DNA from: a virus
DNA: 30,404 nt
IMG/VR virus record: IMGVR_UViG_3300037337_000047
Coordinates: 1-30,404 of that record
Strand: one strand, 5' to 3'
In this document: positions 1 through 7,525 of the stretch, piece by piece
Numbering within the stretch: position 1 is the stretch's first letter
Layout: every line of letters begins with the position of its first letter
Notes under the pieces: model-generated
The model's input: only the letters and a program-made list of their open reading frames with translations
Databases searched by the model: none
Told to the model about the DNA's origin: nothing
Program-made: the position numbers and the translations under genes

Positions 1-34
1 GACTTTTTTCTTTTCTTAAAAATTCGTGGTTCAT
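1..34 (-). CDS. 5' end of a small gene cut by the window edge (lysis region)
   Basis: An ATG at 34 lies 2 nt downstream of the holin stop codon and opens a frame reading MNHEFLRKEKS before the window ends. The tight spacing suggests a translationally coupled small lysis-cassette gene. The opposite edge of the window (30336-30404) carries the 3' end of a small lysine-rich gene that runs into the amidase. The two fragments may be one gene split at the window seam, but a direct join would put TAA in frame after one more codon, so at least a frame-correcting 2 nt (modulo 3) would have to be missing. Function unknown. Confidence 0.4.
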   Translation of the reverse strand, partial: MNHEFLRKEKS

Positions 35-36
35 AA

Positions 37-597
37 TTATTCGTTTTTAAATTCATTATTATCTTTGTCGACCAAATCTCTAAAATCACCTGAAGCTTTA
101 TAAAGGCCTAATTTTTCCATCCACTTTTTTGGCGGAAATTTTTCACCACTAACTATATAGATGTTTTCCCAGGCTGAAATCGCTGGGTACATAAACACAA
201 TTACCCTTGTAATAATTTTAAGCGAAGTTTCTAAAAATGTTGCTTCTTTTGTTAGATGCGAAAGCCCTTCGAAAAGAAATCCACCAGCAACTGCCAACGT
301 AAGTTTAAGCATCAGTCCAACCACGTTTCCTTTCAGTGTAAATGTTGGGCGGCCTTTGTCTGTTTTTGTAAACCAAACGTGCTTTATTGTGCCAAAAATA
401 TAATCTACCAAAATTGCACCCATAACTATAATTATGTAGTCCTGATTGTCTAAACCCCACTGAAACATTTTATCGTACGCCCAAATAAATGGCGTTATTA
501 TAACACTTAATTTAAAAGTTGCCAAAAGGGAGTAAGCATAACTATTGCCTGTGCATTTTAGCAATTGTTTTAAAAGGTAAATTGTAAATATTTTCAT
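37..597 (-). CDS. Putative phage holin, four membrane segments
   Basis: A protein of 186 aa with about four hydrophobic stretches (near residues 22-45, 54-76, 92-112 and 126-150) separated by short charged loops. It includes a DYIFGTIKH segment after the second helix, resembling the D-x-x-x-G motif of the toxin-secretion/phage-lysis holin group. The C-terminal tail is hydrophilic and charged. Holins form lesions in the inner membrane that release the endolysin. The position just after tail genes, and next to the amidase if the window ends join, fits lysis. The start is uncertain because the first 20 residues are weakly membrane-like and a later start could still keep all four helices. Inferred from topology and context. 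Confidence 0.65.
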   Translation of the reverse strand: MKIFTIYLLKQLLKCTGNSYAYSLLATFKLSVIITPFIWAYDKMFQWGLDNQDYIIIVMGAILVDYIFGTIKHVWFTKTDKGRPTFTLKGNVVGLMLKLTLAVAGGFLFEGLSHLTKEATFLETSLKIITRVIVFMYPAISAWENIYIVSGEKFPPKKWMEKLGLYKASGDFRDLVDKDNNEFKNE

Positions 598-621
598 CTA
601 ATAATTTTCGTTTAAATCCGT

Positions 622-672
622 TCAATACTTCCACGGATTGTTTTTTGTGAATAATTTAATAAACCATTTCAT
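622..672 (-). CDS. Possible 16-residue peptide (MKWFIKLFTKNNPWKY)
   Basis: The ATG overlaps the stop of the upstream gene as ATGA, and the frame encodes a cationic, aromatic 16-residue peptide before TGA. Such coupling is the rule for real genes in this window, and the peptide sits just before the holin. However, a 17-codon frame is short enough to arise by chance in AT-rich DNA. A small membrane-active lysis accessory is possible but unsupported. Confidence 0.2.
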   Translation of the reverse strand: MKWFIKLFTKNNPWKY

Positions 673-1010
673 TTGTCTAGTATTAATAGTTTTTTGACTT
701 GGTAAGCGTCTCGCATTGCGTTGTATTTCTGCATAACTTCAACAGGAATTTCAACTTGTCTTAAGATAAGTTTTTGAACGTACGGACTAATAAAAGCGTC
801 TATTTCGGTTTCTGTTTTTTGGCGTAAAGTTTCTATTTCGGTATTTTTAAAATTTAATATTTCATCTTTTGTTCCTAAAAAAATTTCAAAAATACCACCG
901 TCAATTAACCAATTATTGTAGGTTTTCCAAATATCTAATGTATCATCTTGAACTACTAGCAAATCACCCAAATAAATATTTCCTGTTAAACTTGATTTTT
1001 TGTAAGTCAT
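669..1010 (-). CDS. Hypothetical protein downstream of tail fibre
   Basis: A protein of 113 aa with no family recognised. The first half is rich in aromatic and beta-prone residues, followed by a charged helical stretch (about residues 55-75) and another helix near the C-terminus. Its ATG overlaps the stop of the tail-fibre gene by one base (TAATG), so the two are probably translated together. A tail-fibre chaperone or assembly accessory would fit this position, as these commonly follow fibre genes, but nothing in the sequence proves it. Confidence 0.6.
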   Translation of the reverse strand: MTYKKSSLTGNIYLGDLLVVQDDTLDIWKTYNNWLIDGGIFEIFLGTKDEILNFKNTEIETLRQKTETEIDAFISPYVQKLILRQVEIPVEVMQKYNAMRDAYQVKKLLILDK

Positions 1011-2485
1011 TATGATTGTCTTTTTATAGAGTGGTTAGTAAATTTCACGGAACTAATCATTGTGTCGGTTCCGTTGTTTCCCCATAATTGGAAAGCCAAG
1101 CCACACGCAGGTAAATTTGTGGTAGCCTCAGTTATTTCGCTTTCAATATTTAACTTTAAATTTTTAATTCTAAAATAAATGCTTGTTTGGTTAAAGAAAT
1201 TCCACATTTCTAAAATATAAATTTGGTCGCCTGCTTTTGGAAAATTAGCGCCTAAATTTATTTTTGTAGCTAATCCAGAACCATCATTGTGTATGATATG
1301 CAAATTAATATCACTGGGATCTGCACCAAATCCAATAGTATTAATCACAGTAGATGGGTTGACGTTACCAATTGAGCCCAAACTTTCGGTCAATCCAAAA
1401 AAGTTTCTTGAATTTGTCGAAAAATCTCCCCCCGCTTTTGCAGTACAATAAAAGCCAAGGGATGGTCTGCAAACTTTAATTTGCCAAATAAAAGCAGACG
1501 TACTTCCAGCTGTAGTAGTTGAAATTGCTCTTCTGTAATAAGAAGTGTCAAAAGGATTGCTACTGTACCCCGCATCAATGTTTTGACCAAGAAATTGCGG
1601 AGACCCAACGGCTGTCGGATTAACGTTGTATCCAACGTTGTTTATTGAATTTGGTGTAATTTGACTAAAATAAATGTCTCCTTTAAATTCGCTAAAAATT
1701 AATTCAGGACGTAAACCACCAACACCACTACCAACTTGACTAGTCCAAACCGTGCCGTCATAATTTCTTTTAATTTCAGTGCCAACGCCATAGTCCACCC
1801 CGCCAACTATTGCAACGCCACCAAGCACTCTAACTTCATAAAAGTTTCCTGCAACCGAACCAACAATATCAGTTATAGTTGCATTAGCTGTTACGTGTAA
1901 AATTTCGTTGTTTAAAGCGGTTGTATCGGTATCGACTAAACGCGGTATGTTTTGTTTACCGCTTATATCTATGCTAGCTCCGCCAAAAATCTGAAAGTCT
2001 GCCGCTACTGTTTGAAGTAGATTTATGCCGTAAGTGCCTCCAGGGGCAAGAAACAAATAGTTTTTAGCAACGCCGTTGTCGTTTGACGTTACAAGCCTGA
2101 TACCTAGCTCTTGACCTTGAATAACGTATCCATCATCTAAATTTACAACGTCTTGAATTTCCGCACTTCCAATACTGCCAACGTTTATAATTTGGGTTGT
2201 AGCTAGTCCAAAAATCGATTGTTTATTCTTTATAAAATCATCTGCTGTTTCATCGTTTTGAGCCATATCGGATTGCACGTTTACTTCTGCAAAATCCGCA
2301 ATATTTGCAAGTTTATCTTTTTCAGTTGTAGTATAATTTTCAGAGCTTAATCCTTTGCCTGTTTCTTTATCTACTTTGTTAGTAAATAAATCGGTAAAAT
2401 TAGCCTGAACTTTTATAAATGCAGCCCTTAATTTGTCTCCCAATCCATCGTTAGGCTCTGATACATTAAAATTTTCTTGTGCCAT
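1010..2485 (-). CDS. Tail fibre / receptor-binding protein
   Basis: A protein of 491 aa. The first ~35 residues (GDKLRAAFIKVQANFTDLF) match the start often seen in Bacteroidota phage fibre proteins. They are followed by a VDKETGKGLSSENYTTTEKDKL-type linker (about 37-60) and a DDFIKNKQ segment (near 82), also usual in these fibres. The middle is glycine- and valine-rich and beta-like. The C-terminal ~240 residues look like a globular lectin-like or carbohydrate-binding domain that could contact the host surface. The gene directly follows the connector gene with only 2 nt between. Receptor binding is inferred from family architecture. Confidence 0.75.
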   Translation of the reverse strand: MAQENFNVSEPNDGLGDKLRAAFIKVQANFTDLFTNKVDKETGKGLSSENYTTTEKDKLANIADFAEVNVQSDMAQNDETADDFIKNKQSIFGLATTQIINVGSIGSAEIQDVVNLDDGYVIQGQELGIRLVTSNDNGVAKNYLFLAPGGTYGINLLQTVAADFQIFGGASIDISGKQNIPRLVDTDTTALNNEILHVTANATITDIVGSVAGNFYEVRVLGGVAIVGGVDYGVGTEIKRNYDGTVWTSQVGSGVGGLRPELIFSEFKGDIYFSQITPNSINNVGYNVNPTAVGSPQFLGQNIDAGYSSNPFDTSYYRRAISTTTAGSTSAFIWQIKVCRPSLGFYCTAKAGGDFSTNSRNFFGLTESLGSIGNVNPSTVINTIGFGADPSDINLHIIHNDGSGLATKINLGANFPKAGDQIYILEMWNFFNQTSIYFRIKNLKLNIESEITEATTNLPACGLAFQLWGNNGTDTMISSVKFTNHSIKRQS

Positions 2486-2487
2486 AA

Positions 2488-2946
2488 TTAATAAAATTGA
2501 ATAACGTTAGTTTCTCTAGTGACTTGTTCGATTTTGTACTCTAGAATTGGATTTAACCTAATAAATTCCTTGAATTGCACAAACACATTATTTCCCAATT
2601 GGTTGTAAAGCGCTGATAATCGGTTAATTTCGTTTAAATCTGTCCTTTGTTCAGGTTTTATAATTCCGTTTTGGCTTATCTGGCTTGTGTTGATTGCAAT
2701 ATAATGACTGCAACTGAAATAAGCAAGCATAAATATTATGTATTTATCGTAAAATTCTAAATAAATGCCCGACAAAGTATTATTTTCAATATCCGTATTG
2801 ATTTTATTATACAAATCTACACCTAAAATCGGCAAAATATCGTTTGTTTGTGCGATAACTATAAAAGGTTTAAGTGCATCTGTATCAATATTTCCTGCAA
2901 AACTTGTTAATGCCGGTATGTCGTTTTCTGTTAGCCAAATTTTCAT
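2488..2946 (-). CDS. Putative head-tail connector protein (DUF6712-like)
   Basis: A mostly helical protein of 152 aa that begins MKIWLTENDIPALTSFAGNI. The N-terminus resembles Bacteroidota phage connector-like proteins (the DUF6712 type) that sit beside the portal, as gp6-like connectors do in other tailed phages. The segment TNDILPILGVDLYNKI followed by a long helical region with FYDKYIIFMLAYF fits that fold. It overlaps the portal stop by 4 bp, so coupled translation is likely. Assignment rests on gene order plus remembered similarity. Confidence 0.6.
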   Translation of the reverse strand: MKIWLTENDIPALTSFAGNIDTDALKPFIVIAQTNDILPILGVDLYNKINTDIENNTLSGIYLEFYDKYIIFMLAYFSCSHYIAINTSQISQNGIIKPEQRTDLNEINRLSALYNQLGNNVFVQFKEFIRLNPILEYKIEQVTRETNVIQFY

Positions 2947-4358
2947 ATCGTTGTGTCTATTTTAGGCTGTCCTAAAAGTCGAACAGCCGTTGGTTTATCA
3001 TATCCAAAAATTAAATCTAACATTGCAATGGCGCTTTCATACGTTGTTGTACCTGCACTATAAGAGCTTTGTATTTCAAGTAGTGCCTGCACTCCACCAA
3101 CCGACCCTTTTAGGCTCGCTTGCGCGTCTAAAGTCTTTTCGTCTAGTGAAATAGTATCCCCGTCAATCACTACGCTGTCAACTCTTGCCACATTTGTTGC
3201 AGTTGCAACTGAGTCTATTTTATCTAGTTCTGTTTCTTCTTCAAAATCCTTAAACCACGGTTTAATTGAAGCATCTATCAAGTCGGTAATTTGCTTAATT
3301 CCATCAACCCAATTTTGGCGTCGTGGATTAATTTTTTTACGGTAAAATATTTTTAAAGCCATTGAGTATTCGTCTGCATTATTTGAAAAACCGCCACCTT
3401 GATTATTACCACTAAATAATATATTCGGCATTCCGTGAGCGACTTTAATTTTTCGTTCAGCTTCCTCGGTAAAAAATGTAATGTTTTCGCTTAAATTTGA
3501 AGGTGGTATTTTATCAAATGTCACCGCTTCTTCAATTGAATCGTTAAATGATACAATTAATTTTGCGGTGTTTTTAGTACCTGAAACTCTATCACGGACC
3601 TTTTCCGCTTCGGATCTTGCTAATTCTGGTGTAGCTTGTCGACCTTGGTTATAATTAACGATTAATACATCGTGTGCGGAATTTTCAATGTAATTTGCAG
3701 CGTAATTGCCTACGCCACCTTCAAACTTTGCAAAAGGAATGCAACTAAAATAGTCTGGAACTGCAAAAAAAGGCTCCGATGTTGGCTGTCGGACTAAAAG
3801 TATTTCTAAGTTTTGACCTTCTGTATATTGATTTGTAAATCTTGGGTAAAGCTCGGGACGGTATCTTTGTTTATTGTCCCAATCGTAACTGAACCAATAT
3901 CCCTCAACTTCTAAAGAAAGTTGATTGTATCTTATTCCTAACTTATAAATCGGAATGTACTTTATTTTTAGCGGTGTTTTTGTTTGCTCATTCCAAATTA
4001 CTTGAACGGCAAAACCTCCATAAATTCCATCGTCTTTGCAAGTCAAAAGTACGTCCTCTGGAGACATGTATTGTTTTAAATTAACTTTTCCAACGCCTTC
4101 GTCAATTAAGCCTTCCCCGTACATATAAGTGCGGATGTCGTTTAATATTGAGCTATTAGTTGGGCTATCCTCGTACGCATCTTTATACGTAATATAGTTG
4201 GCGTTGTTTGTATTGTTTTTGCTATTTAAAATATAGTCAATGCCAACTCTCGGCTTTATATCAATCGGTTGGTAAACGCTAAACTTTTCAACTTTACTCT
4301 CAAAAGTAAAAGTTTGCAGTCCTTTATTTGTAAGTGAATCTTTCATTTTGTTCGGCAT
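2943..4358 (-). CDS. Portal protein
   Basis: A protein of 471 aa, within the usual portal size. Portal-like features are the substitution-tolerant N-terminus, YGGFAVQVIW (about 112-121) and IPIYKLGIRY (about 135). Next comes a central region with CIPFAKFEGGVGN, then AHGMPNILFSGNNQGGGFSN (about 310-330), close to the 'P-x-x-LfG' region of phage portals. The portal is the dodecameric ring at one capsid vertex through which DNA enters. The start at 4358 overlaps the upstream gene by 35 bp; a second ATG four codons later is an alternative. It is unusual that the portal follows capsid and tail-tube genes instead of terminase. Confidence 0.85.
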   Translation of the reverse strand: MPNKMKDSLTNKGLQTFTFESKVEKFSVYQPIDIKPRVGIDYILNSKNNTNNANYITYKDAYEDSPTNSSILNDIRTYMYGEGLIDEGVGKVNLKQYMSPEDVLLTCKDDGIYGGFAVQVIWNEQTKTPLKIKYIPIYKLGIRYNQLSLEVEGYWFSYDWDNKQRYRPELYPRFTNQYTEGQNLEILLVRQPTSEPFFAVPDYFSCIPFAKFEGGVGNYAANYIENSAHDVLIVNYNQGRQATPELARSEAEKVRDRVSGTKNTAKLIVSFNDSIEEAVTFDKIPPSNLSENITFFTEEAERKIKVAHGMPNILFSGNNQGGGFSNNADEYSMALKIFYRKKINPRRQNWVDGIKQITDLIDASIKPWFKDFEEETELDKIDSVATATNVARVDSVVIDGDTISLDEKTLDAQASLKGSVGGVQALLEIQSSYSAGTTTYESAIAMLDLIFGYDKPTAVRLLGQPKIDTTI

Positions 4359-4650
4359 AATTAAAATTTTGAATGTTTGTACCTGCTTTTAAAATTTGTA
4401 TTTTTCCCAAATAAAGAATCTCGTCACCTCTTTTTAATTCAAACTCAAATTTATCTAAAATTTTAAATTGAACGGGTTGCGTTGTTATTGTAATTTCTAA
4501 TTTTTGACCAACTGTAAAAGTAAACGCTGGAGTAATAGTTGTGCTTCCCGTTTCTTTTCGCAAAGTCAAAACCAAATTATCTAGCGCACTTGGATAAATT
4601 CTAGGTATCAATAAAAAAACTAAGGGAGTGTTCAAAAAAAGTACTTTCAT
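4324..4650 (-). CDS. Hypothetical virion-region protein
   Basis: A protein of 108 aa predicted to be largely beta-strand (LVLTLRKE, TFTFTVGQKLEITITTQP, FKILDKFEFELKRGDEILYLGKIQIL). It lies between the putative tail tube and the portal and overlaps the portal start by 35 bp in another frame. A head-decoration or head-tail-completion role would fit the beta content and position, but no family is recognised. The N-terminal hydrophobic run (MKVLFLNTPLVFLLIPRIYP) lacks a cleavage-like end and is more likely a buried strand than a signal peptide. Confidence 0.6.
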   Translation of the reverse strand: MKVLFLNTPLVFLLIPRIYPSALDNLVLTLRKETGSTTITPAFTFTVGQKLEITITTQPVQFKILDKFEFELKRGDEILYLGKIQILKAGTNIQNFNYAEQNERFTYK

Positions 4651-4667
4651 TTTATTTTTTGGTATAA

Positions 4668-4694
4668 AAAAAGCCGTAATTTCTCACGGCTTTC
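4668..4694 (-). terminator. Rho-independent terminator after putative tail-tube gene
   Basis: On the minus strand AAAGCCGT (4693-4686) pairs with ACGGCTTT (4677-4670) around an 8-nt loop and continues into a run of seven T. It follows the stop of the gene at 4712-5260 by about 20 nt. Downstream structural genes must be read by leak-through or from an unseen promoter. Confidence 0.8.
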
Positions 4695-4711
4695 TGTTTA
4701 GTATTTTAGAA

Positions 4712-5260
4712 TTATACTACTGCCTTTAATGCCGCTGAATATTCCACAAGTGCTGGTGCTGTAAGTAAATATTCTCTTGAAAAATCTGGCTCCATCGTTT
4801 GAAATGTAACCGTAAATCCGTTTAAATCTCCAATTGTTCCACCCGTTTGATCGTCAATAGTAATCGCCATTGCTCCATTTTGCGAACCTGCAACCGTAAT
4901 AGTTCCGTCTTTTCTCTCAATAAATAAAACGACTTCTCCGTCAAGTAATTTCTTAACATCAGTTACTGTTTTTACCGCATCAGATTTTGGCACGTTCAAT
5001 ATAATAGGTAAATTACCTGTAACTCCTTTACTTCTATTGTCTCCACCTGAAATTCCATTTTCTACATAGTTTGCTGTAGTAGCCTTTACTTCAAATCTCG
5101 CCAAACTTAACGCTGGAAAAGATGTCGCAATTTCAACTACGCCTGTCGAGGTTGTAGCTACCTTTGTAAGTGAATTAAAAACTCCAATTGATACCGCGTC
5201 TATTCCAGCTTGACCGCTTATACACGCTAATTTTCGTGAACCTCCTAATGTAACACACAT
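4712..5260 (-). CDS. Putative major tail tube protein
   Basis: A protein of 182 aa, rich in glycine, threonine and valine and dominated by beta-strands (VVLFIERKDGTITVAGS; MAITIDDQTGG; GFTVTFQTMEPDFSREYLL). The size and the pattern of a repeated beta-sandwich with a late F-x-x-x-EP segment fit tail tube subunits. The gene lies directly downstream of the major capsid gene, and both are followed by their own hairpin terminators, as expected for the two most abundant virion proteins. It could instead be a head-decoration protein. Function is inferred. Confidence 0.5.
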   Translation of the reverse strand: MCVTLGGSRKLACISGQAGIDAVSIGVFNSLTKVATTSTGVVEIATSFPALSLARFEVKATTANYVENGISGGDNRSKGVTGNLPIILNVPKSDAVKTVTDVKKLLDGEVVLFIERKDGTITVAGSQNGAMAITIDDQTGGTIGDLNGFTVTFQTMEPDFSREYLLTAPALVEYSAALKAVV

Positions 5261-5271
5261 ATATTTTTAGT

Positions 5272-5302
5272 TTAAAAAAGGGCGTATTTTCAACGCCCTT
5301 AT
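5272..5302 (-). terminator. Rho-independent terminator after major capsid gene
   Basis: Minus-strand AAGGGCGT (5300-5293) pairs with ACGCCCTT (5285-5278) around a 7-nt loop, followed by a run of T. It sits 10 nt past the capsid stop. It probably boosts capsid mRNA over downstream genes, and some read-through is needed to reach them. Confidence 0.8.
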
Positions 5303-5309
5303 TATTTAT

Positions 5310-6350
5310 TTACCCGTTGTACAAAACGTTTAGGTCTTGATTTGTAACGAAAGTGGTCATCATTTGTTGGTTTTTCAAAAAACGAGACTTAGCACCATTC
5401 GCCATTTGTCCAATTTCTAAAGAAGATAAATCCCCCGATAAGTCATTCAAAACTTTTAAGTGTTTCGGCATTGATGCGATTCTAAATCCTACTAATGGGT
5501 AGAATTTCACTTCGATTCCATTGTACGTAACTCTTTGATTTGCTCCTGCTGGATTCTCAATTAAAAAAGGCATTTGTTGAGAAACGGTAGCCAATTTATT
5601 AGCCGCTACAATTAATTGCAAATCCGTTAATGGTGCAAAAATGTATTTTGGTGCGCTAATTTTATTAATCACTTTTGATGGAAAACCTAAATAGATTTTC
5701 GCATATTCCGCGTCAATGTTTGAAGCCGTTACTGTTGTTCCGCCAACTTTGATATAATCTCCAAGTCCTGCGCCTGCTACTGCTTTTGAAAGCGAATCGT
5801 TGTAAAGCATCCTAACTGGCAAAGAGTCAAACAATGTAGTTGGCATTGCTGCCACTAATGTTTTTGCACCCGCAGAAATTGATCCTTGACCCGCTCCCGC
5901 AGTTAATGCTGCAATAGCTGTTTTTGTTGCGGCTGTTGCACCATTCCAAATTTTTGCGTCAACATCCTCCCCAATTGCGGGGATCACTTGAATTAAAACG
6001 TTTCTGTCAAATTCGTCCGAAATATTATTGATTGCACCTGGTGCCATCGACTCATCAAATCGAGTTCCTTTCAAACTTTCTTCATCAAAAGTATCGCTAA
6101 ATTCAATCAATGAAAGTGCTACTGGCGTACGTTGTACCGCTAAAGTAATTGAGCCGTCTGCTGTTACCGCATCGCTTGATCCCGCTTTCATCGTAACGCC
6201 TACTTTACTTTCGTAAACGTTTGCCCCCGATTTGAAGTTTGATTGAATGTCAATTAATCCTTCTTGAAAGGTCAAGGCGTCTTGATAAACGTATTCTTGA
6301 ATTTCGGCTAAGTCTTTTCTGTCCTTTATGCCTGTGTAAGTTACTGCCAT
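5310..6350 (-). CDS. Major capsid protein
   Basis: A protein of 346 aa with composition and order expected of an HK97-fold major capsid protein. It has an extended charged N-terminal region (about 1-40) and a beta-rich segment with ESKVGVTMKAGSSDAVTADGS. A helix-rich middle contains EFDRNVLIQVIPAIGEDVDAKI, similar to a spine helix. A late KYIFAPLTDLQLIVAANK region precedes the end. It lies just downstream of the protease/scaffold gene (9-nt gap) and just before a strong terminator, the normal setting for the most expressed virion gene. No cleavage site can be assigned by eye. Confidence 0.8.
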   Translation of the reverse strand: MAVTYTGIKDRKDLAEIQEYVYQDALTFQEGLIDIQSNFKSGANVYESKVGVTMKAGSSDAVTADGSITLAVQRTPVALSLIEFSDTFDEESLKGTRFDESMAPGAINNISDEFDRNVLIQVIPAIGEDVDAKIWNGATAATKTAIAALTAGAGQGSISAGAKTLVAAMPTTLFDSLPVRMLYNDSLSKAVAGAGLGDYIKVGGTTVTASNIDAEYAKIYLGFPSKVINKISAPKYIFAPLTDLQLIVAANKLATVSQQMPFLIENPAGANQRVTYNGIEVKFYPLVGFRIASMPKHLKVLNDLSGDLSSLEIGQMANGAKSRFLKNQQMMTTFVTNQDLNVLYNG

Positions 6351-6359
6351 AATTTCTTT

Positions 6360-7286
6360 TTATTTATTTTTATTAAATTGCATTTTTTCGTAATTACTCA
6401 TTTGAGCAAAAGTTTTCGGTTTTTCATTTGGCAAATTAACTATTGCTAATTTTTCAGCTTTAAAAACTGCTAAATCATTTATAACTTTTGCCTTTTCTGA
6501 TTTCATAGTTTCTAATGTTGCAGCATCCTCAACATCCTTTGCTTGCATCGTTGCAAGTTTTTCTTTAAGGTCTGCATTTTCTGCAACTACTGCATCATAC
6601 ATTGTTTGCAATTCAGCTAACGGATCGGCTGGTGCTTCGACTTCTGGCACTTCTGCCATATCTTCCTTTTCTTTATCATTCATCATAAATAGCGACTTTG
6701 CAACCTCTATGACCTCTGCTATAAAGGTCTTTTTTTCTTCTGTATTCATACTTATTTCTGGGTTAATTATTTCGTAATCTAAGAATGCTTCTAAACTTAT
6801 TCCATCTACTTCGCCTGTTTTAATAAAGTTTTCCCAGACGTCATCGTTTTCAATTTTAAACCCTAAAATCAAATCCCGCGCCTGAACGTCTTCCATCATT
6901 AACGTTTTGCTTTTGTCTAGTTCTGGATTTAAAACTATCCAACTTTCAATAGGGTAAACGTCCGTTATTGATTCATCTGAATGGTTTAAACTCATTTTCG
7001 CAAGCCCTTTATTATTGCTTTTGAAATAAGATTGTTGCATCTTTTCAACCTCCTCTGAATCAAAAGTAATGTAGCCCGGCTCGCCGTTTATATCTTTTCT
7101 AAATATTTCTTTATTTGGTCGCATCGCAACCGAATAGATAATTCTCTTTTCTTGATTTGCAAAAAACACGGGTTTGTTTGATTCATCGGCAAACTTTGAG
7201 AGTTTAGTTTCAACTGCCGCCCCAAGTACAATTGAAAAACAATTTACATCTGTACCCGCTTTTAATTTCGCTTTATAAACTTTCAT
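6360..7286 (-). CDS. Prohead protease (XkdF-like) fused to a scaffold-like tail
   Basis: A protein of 308 aa in two parts. Residues ~1-170 match the XkdF/S78-type serine protease layout: SLNHSDES with His102, PIESWIVLNPELDKSKTL (about 112-130), and GEVDGISLEAFLDYE with candidate nucleophile Ser164. Residues ~185-290 are acidic and coiled-coil (AELQTMYDAVVAENADLKEK and following), as in scaffolding domains. The product would chaperone capsid assembly and then cleave scaffold and itself inside the prohead. A terminator and a possible promoter lie just upstream, so capsid genes may form a separate transcription unit. Confidence 0.75.
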   Translation of the reverse strand: MKVYKAKLKAGTDVNCFSIVLGAAVETKLSKFADESNKPVFFANQEKRIIYSVAMRPNKEIFRKDINGEPGYITFDSEEVEKMQQSYFKSNNKGLAKMSLNHSDESITDVYPIESWIVLNPELDKSKTLMMEDVQARDLILGFKIENDDVWENFIKTGEVDGISLEAFLDYEIINPEISMNTEEKKTFIAEVIEVAKSLFMMNDKEKEDMAEVPEVEAPADPLAELQTMYDAVVAENADLKEKLATMQAKDVEDAATLETMKSEKAKVINDLAVFKAEKLAIVNLPNEKPKTFAQMSNYEKMQFNKNK

Positions 7287-7291
7287 AGATA

Positions 7292-7323
7292 CAAAGATTG
7301 TGTTATTGGTTTGTAAATATCAA
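7292..7323 (-). promoter_or_regulatory. Possible promoter for capsid gene cluster
   Basis: Minus strand shows TTG (7323-7321), a 21-nt gap and AATCTTTG (7299-7292), seven of eight matches to TAnnTTTG. It lies between the terminator at 7343 and the protease ATG at 7286. The -7 box is so close to the ATG that the mRNA would be nearly leaderless, which lowers confidence. Confidence 0.35.
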
Positions 7324-7335
7324 AATGTGGCACAC

Positions 7336-7361
7336 AAAAAAACCACTCGATTTGAGTGGGT
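7336..7361 (-). terminator. Terminator closing the tail operon
   Basis: CCACTC (7343-7348) and GAGTGG (7354-7359) form a hairpin, extended by A/T pairs. On the minus strand it is followed by seven T. It comes about 25 nt after the small gene at 7385-7525 and separates tail genes from capsid genes. Its core is 16/17 identical to the terminator at 29196-29212. Confidence 0.8.
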
Positions 7362-7384
7362 TTAATCTCCTTTCTTTTTAATGG

Positions 7385-7525
7385 TTAAGACTTCTTATTA
7401 AAATACAAAAACAATGCTTCACAAATAATTTCGCTAATCGAACACCCTCTTTTTTTGGCTTCTAAACGTAATTTTAAAACATACCACATTCTTGGATAAG
7501 CTACGATTCTATTTTCTTTTGCCAT
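7385..7525 (-). CDS. Small ribbon-helix-helix-like protein
   Basis: A protein of 46 aa whose ATG overlaps the tape-measure stop by one base (TAATG). After a short basic N-terminus, the stretch RIVAYPRMWYVLKLRLEAKK, then GCSISEIICEAL, looks like a beta strand followed by two helices, the pattern of small ribbon-helix-helix DNA-binding proteins. It is the last gene before the terminator at 7343 and could feed back on late transcription. The fold call is from pattern only. Confidence 0.55.
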   Translation of the reverse strand: MAKENRIVAYPRMWYVLKLRLEAKKRGCSISEIICEALFLYFNKKS

